Source: Actinomycetota bacterium
GTDB taxonomy: Bacteria > Actinomycetota > Actinomycetes > Actinomycetales > Microbacteriaceae
DNA: 8,477 nt
NCBI GenBank assembly: GCA_009703635.1
Contig: WLFS01000014.1
Location: forward strand, 1 to 8,477
Direction of reading: 5' to 3'
In this document: positions 1 to 6,936 of the stretch, piece after piece
Layout: each line of letters opens with the position of its first letter
Position numbering within the stretch: the first letter of the stretch is position 1
The notes under the pieces: generated by a model
The model's input: the letters and a program-made list of their open reading frames with translations, nothing else
Databases searched by the model: none
Told to the model about the DNA's origin: nothing
Program-made: the position numbers and the translations under genes

Positions 1-238
<238 letters not shown>

Positions 239-303
239 TAGTCAGCTTTTTAGGTCCCATCGGCCAGTAAACTTTGAATAACTCATTCAGAAAGTTGCCT
301 CCA
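239..303 (+). promoter_or_regulatory. Intergenic gap between trmI and the FKBP gene, possible weak promoter
   Basis: This 65-base gap is the longest in the window and so the likeliest site for an internal promoter. The best -10-like hexamer I see is TAAACT at 268-273, matching TATAAT at four of six positions. There is no good -35 element 16-18 bases upstream of it; the sequence there is GCTTTT. No convincing hairpin-plus-T-run terminator follows trmI. If TAAACT is used, transcription would start near 280 and give a leader of about 24 bases to the TTG at 304. This is a weak call from inspection only. Confidence 0.2.
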
Positions 304-1245
304 TTGAAAAAATCGATTCTTTTGCTTTCCAGCATTGTCCTGACTGCCTCACTTACCAGTTGCGCCGCGGCTGAGAACTATGCTTGTGCCGGGTTTGAAA
401 CTGGCGCGCAGGTGGAATCGATTTCAGTCACCGGATCACTTGAGGAGAAACCAGTTGTCAGCTTCCCCTCACCGCTAAGTGCCGAATCAATTCAGTCCCG
501 CGTGGTAATTGCTGGAGATGGTCCGGTATTTACTGGGCGCAACCTTGTTGAGTTTGAATTCGCAGGCTACAACGGTGGCAACGGGCAGCTTATCCAACAG
601 TCAAGCTTTGACGGCACTCAGACCCAGACTGGAGCTTTTGGTCCAGGAGAAGTTCCTAATTTCTGCGAGGCATTAGCTGGTGCAAAAGAAGGTTCACGTA
701 TTGTTGCCATTATTCCTCCAGACCAAGCTCACAGCGGAGAGGGTGTCCCTGCTCTAGGTGTGGGCGCGGCTGACTCATTTATTTTCGTCATTGATCTAAA
801 GCGCGTCTTTCTTGAAAAGGCAACCGGCTCTAGCGTTGCTCCAGAAGCGGGACTTCCAACTGTCGTCACCACTCCAGATGGAGTACCTGGTGTCACGATT
901 CCAAAAACTCCCGCTCCAACTGAGCTTCGAGTCGCACAGCTGATTCGCGGTTCAGGTGATCTCGTTGAAGAAGGTCAGCTCGTCACGCTTCACTACAGCG
1001 GTTTTCTATGGGATGGTTCAGAAAAGTTTGATTCGAGTTGGGACTCCGGACAAGCAGTGCAGTTCCAGATGCAAGACGGAGCTTTGATTGAAGGGTTCTT
1101 GTCTGCGGTGATTGGGCAACCAGTTGGCTCTCAAGTTATTGCTGTGATTCCGCCAGCCCTTGGCTACGGTGATGCTGGAGCTGGCTCAATTCCTCCAGGA
1201 GCAACGCTTGTTTTCGTTATCGACATTCTGGGAACCAACAACTAG
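304..1245 (+). CDS. Secreted FKBP-type peptidyl-prolyl isomerase lipoprotein with two FKBP-like domains
   Basis: This is a predicted membrane-anchored peptidyl-prolyl cis-trans isomerase of 313 residues acting outside the cytoplasmic membrane. The N-terminus is a textbook lipoprotein signal: MKK, a hydrophobic stretch, and lipobox LTSC with Cys20 as the acylated residue. I chose the TTG at 304 because it gives this compact signal peptide and has AGAAAG at 289-294 upstream. In-frame TTGs at 274 and 295 would lengthen the N-terminus without a better ribosome site. The C-terminal domain (about 208-310) is a good FKBP fold: HYSG with Tyr231, FDSSW with Phe242 and Asp243, LIEGF (Phe265 where human FKBP12 has the pocket Trp), GYG with Tyr288, and IPPGATLVF. 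The preceding region (about 65-170) repeats the pattern weakly (FAGY, SSFDG, VAIIPP, FIFVIDL) and looks like a degenerate first domain. A Pro/Thr-rich linker (about 176-206) joins them. The pafB start lies only 5 bases after the stop. Activity of the second domain is inferred, not shown. Confidence 0.88.
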   Translation: MKKSILLLSSIVLTASLTSCAAAENYACAGFETGAQVESISVTGSLEEKPVVSFPSPLSAESIQSRVVIAGDGPVFTGRNLVEFEFAGYNGGNGQLIQQSSFDGTQTQTGAFGPGEVPNFCEALAGAKEGSRIVAIIPPDQAHSGEGVPALGVGAADSFIFVIDLKRVFLEKATGSSVAPEAGLPTVVTTPDGVPGVTIPKTPAPTELRVAQLIRGSGDLVEEGQLVTLHYSGFLWDGSEKFDSSWDSGQAVQFQMQDGALIEGFLSAVIGQPVGSQVIAVIPPALGYGDAGAGSIPPGATLVFVIDILGTNN

Positions 1246-1250
1246 CTAAC

Positions 1251-2219
1251 ATGCCTGAGAAGATTGATCTATCGGAGCGTTTATTCAATCTGACCTGCGC
1301 ACTATTGGTAGCAGGAAATGGTCTGTCCAAATCGGAGATTTTCGCTACCGTTCAGGGCTATAAAGAAACTTTCGAACCCGATGGAGACCTAAGCGCAATC
1401 AACCGTATGTTTGAGCGGGATAAGACTCTTCTAACCAGCGCTGGTATACCTTGGAGGTCTTTTATCCCGCAGGAAGCAATGGGGGACAATCAGGAGTTTC
1501 GCTACCTAATTGCAAATGAGGATTTCGTCTGGCCAAAGGGGCTAACACTTACTTCAAAGCAGGTAGCGCTTTTGAATCTAGCTGCGCAGGTTTGGGCTAA
1601 AGCATCACTCTCAGCTGATGCAAATAGGGCGATTCATCGCATCCGCGCAATGGGAGAAAAGGCGGACGCAAGCTCGCTGATAGGCATCGCACCAAGAATC
1701 CGAACTCACGAACCTTGTTTCCTACCGCTATCGACAGCAATTGAATCTTGCTCAAGAGTTTCTTTTGACTATCTAAAACCTGGCGAGAGTGATTTTTCGG
1801 TTCGAAACATCGAACCTTGGTCACTGCAGAACATTGGGGGTCAATGGCTACTGATTGGTTTCGACCTTGACCGGGACGAGCCAAGGAACTTTCTTCTAAA
1901 GCGCATAGTTTCTGAAATTGATATCCAGGACGTGACCTTTGAAGCTCCCGAAACTGGTGAGGTCGCAAAGACACTTGCTGACCTAGAGCTTCACAAACTT
2001 TCTCAGACAGCGAAGCTAAGAACCTCGCCCGCCAGCGCCGCCTGGTTTCATTTCGATTTGGCTGCGGGCCAGACAGAGTTTGAAGTCAACTTTATGGACC
2101 TATACCTATTCGCCGAAGAGCTCATGGAATTTGCTGATGAAATAGAGGTTGTTGAACCAAAACAACTCGCAGATCTAATCAGGGCAAATTTGCAAAAAGT
2201 TAGTGACGTTCATGCCTAG
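1251..2219 (+). CDS. pafB: PafB, WYL-domain subunit of the PafBC DNA-damage transcription activator
   Basis: This 322-residue protein has the PafB layout. An N-terminal winged helix-turn-helix region (about 5-70) carries the conserved block INRMFERDKTLLTSAGIP, very like the mycobacterial SRMFERDKNELRDLGIP. A WYL domain follows (about 160-225), with SFDYLKPG, RNIEPWSL, GGQWLLIGFD and FLLKRI, and then a C-terminal WCX-like region. In mycobacteria PafB pairs with PafC to activate the LexA/RecA-independent DNA-damage regulon by binding RNA polymerase promoters; despite the name (proteasome accessory factor), this role does not need the proteasome. The WYL signature is W-L-L here, a common variation. 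The ATG at 1251 is 5 bases after the FKBP stop, so translational coupling is likely; no strong Shine-Dalgarno sequence is visible. It overlaps pafC by 8 bases, as expected for subunits of one heterodimer. Confidence 0.93.
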   Translation: MPEKIDLSERLFNLTCALLVAGNGLSKSEIFATVQGYKETFEPDGDLSAINRMFERDKTLLTSAGIPWRSFIPQEAMGDNQEFRYLIANEDFVWPKGLTLTSKQVALLNLAAQVWAKASLSADANRAIHRIRAMGEKADASSLIGIAPRIRTHEPCFLPLSTAIESCSRVSFDYLKPGESDFSVRNIEPWSLQNIGGQWLLIGFDLDRDEPRNFLLKRIVSEIDIQDVTFEAPETGEVAKTLADLELHKLSQTAKLRTSPASAAWFHFDLAAGQTEFEVNFMDLYLFAEELMEFADEIEVVEPKQLADLIRANLQKVSDVHA

Positions 2220-3180
2220 AAGCTCAAGCCTGAGTGGCGCAGATCGCTATAACTTCATGTTGGCTCTTACGGGCTATCTAATCAACAACCGTCAACAGAA
2301 ACTAGCTGACATCGCTAATCACTTCCAAGTCACAGATAAGGAAATCCGCTCAGCTGTGGTGACCATCTCCCTTTCTGGAGTGGGAATGTATCGACCAGAT
2401 GAACTTTTCTTTCTTGACTACGACCTTTTGGAAGAGGGCATTGTTGATCTAAGTTTCGCGCCAACGCTTGAGGCTGTACCTAGACTTTCTACTAGGCAAG
2501 CAGCCGCTATTGCCAGTGGTCTTTCGTACCTCATGAATCTGGTTGACAGTAAGGATCAAGTGCAAATCAAAGAATTACTGGACATTCTTGGTCGAGGTGC
2601 ATTGAGTACGAAGGAGCTGCCATTTGTGGTTCATCCCAATCATGGAGACAGTGACTTAGCTCTTGTCAGACAAGCAGTAGCCGAATCGAGAGCATTGAAG
2701 TGCTCCTACATAAATTCAGCTGGTGAAATCACAATCCGAGAAATCGAACCGCAACTGCTGGAATCTCGAGAAACAAATTGGTTTTTAAAGGGTTTTTGTC
2801 GCAGCAACCAAGAGGCCCGGGTATTCCGACTTGACCGAATGCGAGAGATAGTTCTTCTTGAGCCATTTGAAGAGCGCGAACTTGCCGTCGCTGACAGCGA
2901 TCTTATTTATGCGGTCCGCAAATCAGACACCGATGTTCTGTTCGAAGTGGACCCTGAGGCCTTTGCTTTGATTGCGGATTACAAGCCCGAGTTTGAGATT
3001 TCCGGAAACAAGAGTGTGCAAGTAAAGATCCCTATCGGACAACTCGAGACCTTAGGAAGAATAGTTGCGAGGTACAGCGGTAAGGTTCGAGTGCTAGCAC
3101 CGGCTGAGGCTCGATTAGCAGTTAGAGAGTTCGCCCAGCGGGCTCTTGGGCAGCGAAAACCAGAAGTTGTGGCGGAGTAG
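2212..3180 (+). CDS. pafC: PafC, WYL-domain partner of PafB
   Basis: This 322-residue protein (from the ATG at 2212) is the second subunit of the PafBC activator. It has an N-terminal helix-turn-helix region (about 12-57: YLINNRQQKLADIANHFQVT and on), then GVGMYRPDELF, which corresponds to the GLPGYSPGDL block of mycobacterial PafC. A WYL domain (about 160-215) contains CSYINSAG, REIEPQLL, NWFLKGFC and VFRLDRM, followed by a C-terminal WCX-like region. PafB and PafC together bind DNA and are thought to sense damage through the WYL domains, perhaps by binding single-stranded DNA. The start is ambiguous: GTG at 2203 adds three residues and neither codon has a clear Shine-Dalgarno sequence. I prefer ATG 2212, which overlaps the pafB stop and fits coupled translation. 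The downstream small gene begins 10 bases after the stop. Confidence 0.92.
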   Translation: MPRSSSLSGADRYNFMLALTGYLINNRQQKLADIANHFQVTDKEIRSAVVTISLSGVGMYRPDELFFLDYDLLEEGIVDLSFAPTLEAVPRLSTRQAAAIASGLSYLMNLVDSKDQVQIKELLDILGRGALSTKELPFVVHPNHGDSDLALVRQAVAESRALKCSYINSAGEITIREIEPQLLESRETNWFLKGFCRSNQEARVFRLDRMREIVLLEPFEERELAVADSDLIYAVRKSDTDVLFEVDPEAFALIADYKPEFEISGNKSVQVKIPIGQLETLGRIVARYSGKVRVLAPAEARLAVREFAQRALGQRKPEVVAE

Positions 3181-3190
3181 GTTTAGGCCC

Positions 3191-3472
3191 ATGGAGTGGA
3201 TATTCGCAGGGGCACTCGCCCTAGCTTTTCTGGTGTTTTCAGCTGTGTTCCTATTCACTAAATTGATTCGATTTGGCAAGCCGGCAAAGACTCTGGCTTT
3301 GCAGCTTGAAAAACTAGCCGAGGCAAACGCTAGAGTGCCGGAGATAACCAAGGCCATCTCGGCCTTAGGCGAAGATCCAGCGGTGCATATAGCCAAGCGC
3401 CAACAGTTCCTTCGCGAGGCAAGGGCCCGCAAGCGTGCGCGAGAGCGTAGGCTTAGGAATAGAGATTTTTAG
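3191..3472 (+). CDS. Small single-pass membrane protein of unknown function with a very basic C-terminus
   Basis: I do not recognise this 93-residue protein. Residues 3-23 form one clear transmembrane helix (IFAGALALAFLVFSAVFLF). The basic residues just after it (Lys24, Arg27, Lys30) suggest the N-terminus is outside and the tail in the cytosol. Residues 33-60 look helical with a heptad-like pattern of Leu, Ala and Lys/Glu. Residues 69-91 are strikingly basic, with 12 Arg or Lys in 23 positions. I chose the ATG at 3191 because the membrane helix begins at once; GGAG at 3174-3177 and AGG at 3185-3187 lie upstream. An in-frame TTG at 3146 would place the start inside pafC and is less likely. 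It sits between pafC and tatA, which are adjacent in M. tuberculosis. Its codon use looks like its neighbours'. A link to Tat function or nucleic-acid binding at the membrane is only a guess. Confidence 0.75.
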   Translation: MEWIFAGALALAFLVFSAVFLFTKLIRFGKPAKTLALQLEKLAEANARVPEITKAISALGEDPAVHIAKRQQFLREARARKRARERRLRNRDF

Positions 3473-3480
3473 CAAGAGAT

Positions 3481-3487
3481 AGGGAAG
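3481..3487 (+). promoter_or_regulatory. Ribosome binding site of tatA
   Basis: AGGGAAG lies three bases before the ATG at 3491. Its AGGGA core is five bases from the start codon. It is the clearest Shine-Dalgarno-like sequence in the window and supports the tatA start. Most other genes here show none. Confidence 0.55.
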
Positions 3488-3490
3488 CTA

Positions 3491-3682
3491 ATGCGTTTAC
3501 AGGGCTGGGAATGGATCATTATTCTGGCAATAGTTTTGCTGATCTGGGGTGGGCCAAAGCTTCCAGGTCTAGCTAAGTCGCTTGCGCAGTCGATGCGAAT
3601 CTTCCGTAAGGAAATCAAGTCCACTGACGAAGCTAAGCCGGCCGACAAGCCTGCTGAGGGTGAAACCCCCAACGACAAGTAA
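3491..3682 (+). CDS. tatA: Sec-independent protein translocase subunit TatA (short form)
   Basis: TatA oligomerises with TatC in the cytoplasmic membrane to move folded proteins bearing twin-arginine signals. At 63 residues this is short for the family (roughly 80-90 in many bacteria). Its order is typical: a short N-terminal membrane helix (about 8-19), a hinge, an amphipathic helix (GPKLPGLAKSLAQSMRIFRK, 21-40) and a short charged tail rich in Lys, Asp, Glu and Pro. The SMRIFRKEI block is characteristic of actinobacterial TatA. One oddity is the hinge: the nearly invariant Phe-Gly after the membrane helix is Trp19-Gly20 here. The start is supported by the AGGGAAG site upstream. The stop abuts the tatC start directly, with no intervening base. 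No tatB gene is in the window; in actinobacteria it is commonly located elsewhere. Confidence 0.93.
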   Translation: MRLQGWEWIIILAIVLLIWGGPKLPGLAKSLAQSMRIFRKEIKSTDEAKPADKPAEGETPNDK

Positions 3683-4474
3683 GTGGCCAGGAACAAAAAC
3701 CCCGACGCCAAAATGAGCCTTTCGGGGCATCTCAAAGAGCTACGTAATCGACTCTTTTGGTCTGCTCTATTTATCATGGGCGGATCGATCGCCGGATGGT
3801 ACCTGTTTGATCTCGTCTTCAACGAACTGCAACGACCAATAGTTGAGCTCGCTTCAAAGCCTGGCAGCAACGTGACCATTAACTTTCCAACCGTCGTATC
3901 TGCTTTTGATGTGCGTCTGCAAGTATCGATCTTCCTTGGGATATTGATGAGTGCCCCGGTTTGGCTATACAACCTCTGGGCGTTTATAACTCCAGGACTC
4001 AAAAAACGCGAGAAACGCTACACAATCGGATTCGTAGTGGCATCCGTTCCTTTGTTTATCGGAGGAACCGCACTTGCTTGGTCCTCATTACCGACTTTCG
4101 TGGTGGTTCTAGTCGGTTTCACACCAGAAGGTGCAGCGAACGTTATAAACGCCAGTGAATACATCCTTTTCACAATCAGAATCCTGCTTGTTTTCGGTCT
4201 GGCTTTCGTGCTGCCAGTTGCCTTAGTGATGTTGAATTTCGCAGGAGTCATCACAGCTGAGAACATCATCAAGTCTTGGAGAATGGCAGTTTTCATTTCG
4301 GCTGTGGTTGGTGCAATTGCAACACCGGTAGCAGAACCAATGGCAATGTTTTTACTCATGGTCCCGCTGTTGATTCTCTACTTCCTTGCAGCCGGGGTTG
4401 CTTTCTTGCACGATAAGCGTGTTGCCAGAAAACTCGCTGCGCTCGAATTATCCAACCCACAAGACGCGATCTAA
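3683..4474 (+). CDS. tatC: Sec-independent protein translocase subunit TatC
   Basis: TatC is the six-helix membrane subunit that recognises twin-arginine signal peptides and nucleates the Tat pore. The 263-residue length fits. The diagnostic N-terminal motif MSLSGHLKELRNRLFWSALF (11-30) includes Glu19, equivalent to the functional Glu of E. coli TatC. The first cytoplasmic loop has WLYNLWAFITPGLKKREKRY (94-113), with Glu110 matching the second conserved Glu. Membrane helices fall at about 23-42, 78-101, 113-133, 158-186, 200-214 and 219-242. ATPVAEP before the last helix has Glu where many homologues have Asp. I keep the GTG at 3683, which begins right after the tatA stop; the ATG at 3713 would remove ten polar residues often seen in related proteins and is the main alternative. 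The start of the helicase gene is 5 bases beyond the stop. Confidence 0.96.
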   Translation: MARNKNPDAKMSLSGHLKELRNRLFWSALFIMGGSIAGWYLFDLVFNELQRPIVELASKPGSNVTINFPTVVSAFDVRLQVSIFLGILMSAPVWLYNLWAFITPGLKKREKRYTIGFVVASVPLFIGGTALAWSSLPTFVVVLVGFTPEGAANVINASEYILFTIRILLVFGLAFVLPVALVMLNFAGVITAENIIKSWRMAVFISAVVGAIATPVAEPMAMFLLMVPLLILYFLAAGVAFLHDKRVARKLAALELSNPQDAI

Positions 4475-4479
4475 CTCCT

Positions 4480-6927
4480 GTGAGCACCGAGGAGCTCAGC
4501 GCTGCCGAACGCTACGCGAGGGCAAAGGTAAAGCAGACCGCACCCAGCTACAACTCCTTTCTAGAACTGCTTGATTTCGCACTTGACCCATTTCAGGAGC
4601 AGGCTTGCCACGCACTGGCTAAAGGAAAAGGTGTGCTGGTTGCGGCCCCTACCGGTGCAGGAAAAACTATTGTTGGCGAGTTTGCGATTCATCTGGCTAT
4701 TGAAAAAAACCAGAAGGTCTTTTACACAACTCCCATCAAGGCTCTCAGTAATCAAAAATTTGCAGAGCTCGTAGCACGCTACGGACCAGAGCGGGTAGGA
4801 CTGCTAACCGGCGATACCAACACAAACTCCGATGCCCAGATTGTTGTTATGACCACTGAAGTTTTGCGGAACATGATCTACGCGAATTCAGACTCTCTTA
4901 TCGAACTGGGATTTGTGGTTATGGACGAGGTTCACTATCTGGCCGACAGATTCCGTGGAGCGGTCTGGGAAGAAGTGATTCTCCACCTTCCCAAAGACGT
5001 GAAACTCGTCTCTTTAAGCGCAACAGTTTCAAACGCTGAGGAGTTTGGTGCCTGGCTTGAAGAAGTGCGCGGCGATACCGAAATTGTTGTATCCGAGCAC
5101 AGGCCAGTTCCACTTGATCAGCACGTACTTTTTGGCGATGAGCTTATGGAATTATTTGCTTCGGGGTCTAAGAATCAACGAGTGAACGCAGAGCTAGTTC
5201 AAAAGCACTCATCGAAGCTAAGAATTCCAATTGGAAAGTACACCAAGGGCAAAAAACCTAAGGGCGAGCTGGACCGCCGTTTTTCTAGAATCACGAAGAT
5301 TAGCAAGCCTGAGGTTGTTGAGATATTGGGAGACAACGACTTGCTGCCTGCAATATTTTTCATTTTCTCTCGGGTTGGCTGCGATGCCGCAGTCAGGGCA
5401 TGCCACCAGTATGGAGTTCGCCTAACCACTCGCGAGGAACAGGCTGAGATTCGCTATCTTGTTGAAGAAAAGACTGCCTCGATCGCCGATGAAGATCTAG
5501 CAACACTCGGATACTTCGAATGGCTCAGTGGCCTCGAGCGAGGAGTTGCAGCGCATCATGCTGGAATGTTGCCAGCTTTCAAGGAAGTTGTTGAAGAACT
5601 CTTTCTAAGAAAACTAGTGAGGGTTGTCTTCGCAACTGAAACCTTGGCTCTTGGAATCAACATGCCAGCCCGCACAGTTGTACTTGAGCGTTTGGATAAG
5701 TTCAACGGCGAGTCTCGAGTCCAGATAACCCCAGGGGAGTACACACAATTGACAGGGCGAGCCGGCAGGCGAGGCATCGACACCCTTGGGCATTCGGTGA
5801 TTCAGTGGTCGGGAAATCTTGACCCTGCAAGCGTTGCTGGTCTTGCGAGCAAACGAAGCTACCCGCTGATAAGCCCTTTCAAACCAACAGCCAACATGGC
5901 AGTGAATCTGATTGAGGCTTTTGGACGAAAGCGTGCCCGGGAGGTGCTGGAAACTTCCTTTGCTCAATTTCAGGCCGATAGGTCCGTAGTTGGTCTGGCA
6001 AGGGGAATTCGAGAGAAACAAATTTCTCTTGATGGCTATGCCAAGTCAATGGAGTGTCACCTAGGAGACTTCTTTGGATACTCAAGCATTAGACGAGAGC
6101 TAAGCGACATTGAAAAGAGTTTGGCTTCTGGCCGAACAAGGCAAGATCGTGGCAAGGACATCAGGCAAACCAAAGGCCGCAGCGAACAAGAGCGAAAACT
6201 AGCGGAGCTAAAGGTGAGGATGAAGACTCATCCTTGTCACCTGTGTTCACATCGTGAAGCTCACTCCAGATGGGCTGAGCGCTGGTGGCAGCTGCACCGC
6301 GAGACCCAGGCGATTCTGGACCAGATTGAAGGACGAACAAATCTGGTTGCATCCACGTTTGACAAGATCTGCGAGCTACTAATTGAGCTTGACTATCTAG
6401 ACGATTCAGATCAAGACTTGCTGGTCACCGAGTCCGGAAAGATGCTTGCTCGAATCTATGGTGAGCGTGACTTACTAGTAGCAGAAGCCCTGCGACTTAA
6501 GATCTGGGACAACCTTGATGCTCCTTCCTTGGCTGCCATGGCGGCGGCACTGGTTTACGAACCAAGGCGAGACGACGAGAACTTTGAGCCTCGCGCAGTA
6601 AAGGGAAACTTCCAGGAGAGTTTTACCAATACCCAGTTGCTTTGGGATGATCTCGAGAATCTTTCAAAGAAGCACAAACTTCCGCGTTCTTCCAAATTGG
6701 AGATGGACCTAAGCTACCCAATTCATCGCTGGGCAACCGGAGCGAAGCTAGATCTGGTTTTGGAATCAGCTGATTTACTTCCAGGAGATTTCATTAGGTG
6801 GTGCAAGCAGATTATTGATCTACTCGAACAGCTGGCCAAAGCAAGCGAAGGTCCGATTTCCGCTAAGGCCAGAGACGCGGTGGATCTGGTCAAGCGAGGC
6901 ATCGTTGCCTATTCGTACTATGCATAG
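4480..6927 (+). CDS. helY: HelY-type Ski2/Mtr4-like DEVH-box helicase
   Basis: This 815-residue superfamily 2 helicase resembles M. tuberculosis HelY (Rv2092c). Motifs appear in order: Walker A APTGAGKT at 56-63, motif Ia TTPIKALSNQ at 83-92, DEVH at 149-152, SAT at 180-182, motif V ATETLALGINMPAR at 385-398 and motif VI QLTGRAGRRGID at 423-434. A family-typical HPCHLCSHREAHSRWAER block (584-601) with Cys586 and Cys589 follows. The C-terminal DSHCT domain (about 640-815) has HRWATGAKLD and PGDFIRWCKQIIDLLEQL. An ATP-dependent RNA, or possibly DNA, unwinding role in the cytoplasm is inferred from Ski2/Mtr4 relatives; the bacterial substrate is not well established. It is shorter than the roughly 900-residue mycobacterial protein. 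The GTG at 4480, five bases after tatC, has no evident ribosome site, so coupling is likely. All catalytic motifs are intact. Its position next to tatC is conserved actinobacterial synteny. Confidence 0.94.
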   Translation: MSTEELSAAERYARAKVKQTAPSYNSFLELLDFALDPFQEQACHALAKGKGVLVAAPTGAGKTIVGEFAIHLAIEKNQKVFYTTPIKALSNQKFAELVARYGPERVGLLTGDTNTNSDAQIVVMTTEVLRNMIYANSDSLIELGFVVMDEVHYLADRFRGAVWEEVILHLPKDVKLVSLSATVSNAEEFGAWLEEVRGDTEIVVSEHRPVPLDQHVLFGDELMELFASGSKNQRVNAELVQKHSSKLRIPIGKYTKGKKPKGELDRRFSRITKISKPEVVEILGDNDLLPAIFFIFSRVGCDAAVRACHQYGVRLTTREEQAEIRYLVEEKTASIADEDLATLGYFEWLSGLERGVAAHHAGMLPAFKEVVEELFLRKLVRVVFATETLALGINMPARTVVLERLDKFNGESRVQITPGEYTQLTGRAGRRGIDTLGHSVIQWSGNLDPASVAGLASKRSYPLISPFKPTANMAVNLIEAFGRKRAREVLETSFAQFQADRSVVGLARGIREKQISLDGYAKSMECHLGDFFGYSSIRRELSDIEKSLASGRTRQDRGKDIRQTKGRSEQERKLAELKVRMKTHPCHLCSHREAHSRWAERWWQLHRETQAILDQIEGRTNLVASTFDKICELLIELDYLDDSDQDLLVTESGKMLARIYGERDLLVAEALRLKIWDNLDAPSLAAMAAALVYEPRRDDENFEPRAVKGNFQESFTNTQLLWDDLENLSKKHKLPRSSKLEMDLSYPIHRWATGAKLDLVLESADLLPGDFIRWCKQIIDLLEQLAKASEGPISAKARDAVDLVKRGIVAYSYYA

Positions 6928-6936
6928 GCTAGATAC

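Noticed and set aside
274..303. Longer N-terminus of the FKBP protein from TTG 274
   Set aside because: It adds ten residues before the MKK of a standard lipoprotein signal and has no ribosome site; TTG 304 explains the signal peptide better.
239..303. Terminator after trmI (GCTTTTTAGG and the following GGTCCCATCGGCC)
   Set aside because: The T-run precedes any possible stem and the G/C-rich stretch does not form a convincing hairpin, so no terminator is called.
455..475. Second TTGTCA that could begin a PafBC-dependent promoter
   Set aside because: It is inside the FKBP gene, after its signal-peptide region, and no TANNNT follows at the expected distance.
1597..1974. Minus-strand open frame of 125 codons opposite pafB
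   Set aside because: It overlaps the PafB WYL domain completely, and its translation resembles no family I know.
2662..2674. Perfect 6-base inverted repeat CTTGTC-A-GACAAG, containing TTGTCA like the start of the RecA-independent damage promoter motif recognised by PafBC
   Set aside because: It lies deep inside pafC, and the TANNNT element expected about 8 bases after TTGTCR is missing (GTAGCC is found there), so it is probably coincidental coding sequence.
3469..4002. Minus-strand open frame of 177 codons opposite tatA and tatC
   Set aside because: It is antisense to two clearly real genes with conserved motifs, so it is a shadow frame.
5614..6021. Minus-strand open frame of 135 codons opposite the helicase
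   Set aside because: It lies wholly antisense to conserved helicase motifs V and VI, and its translation has no recognisable domain.
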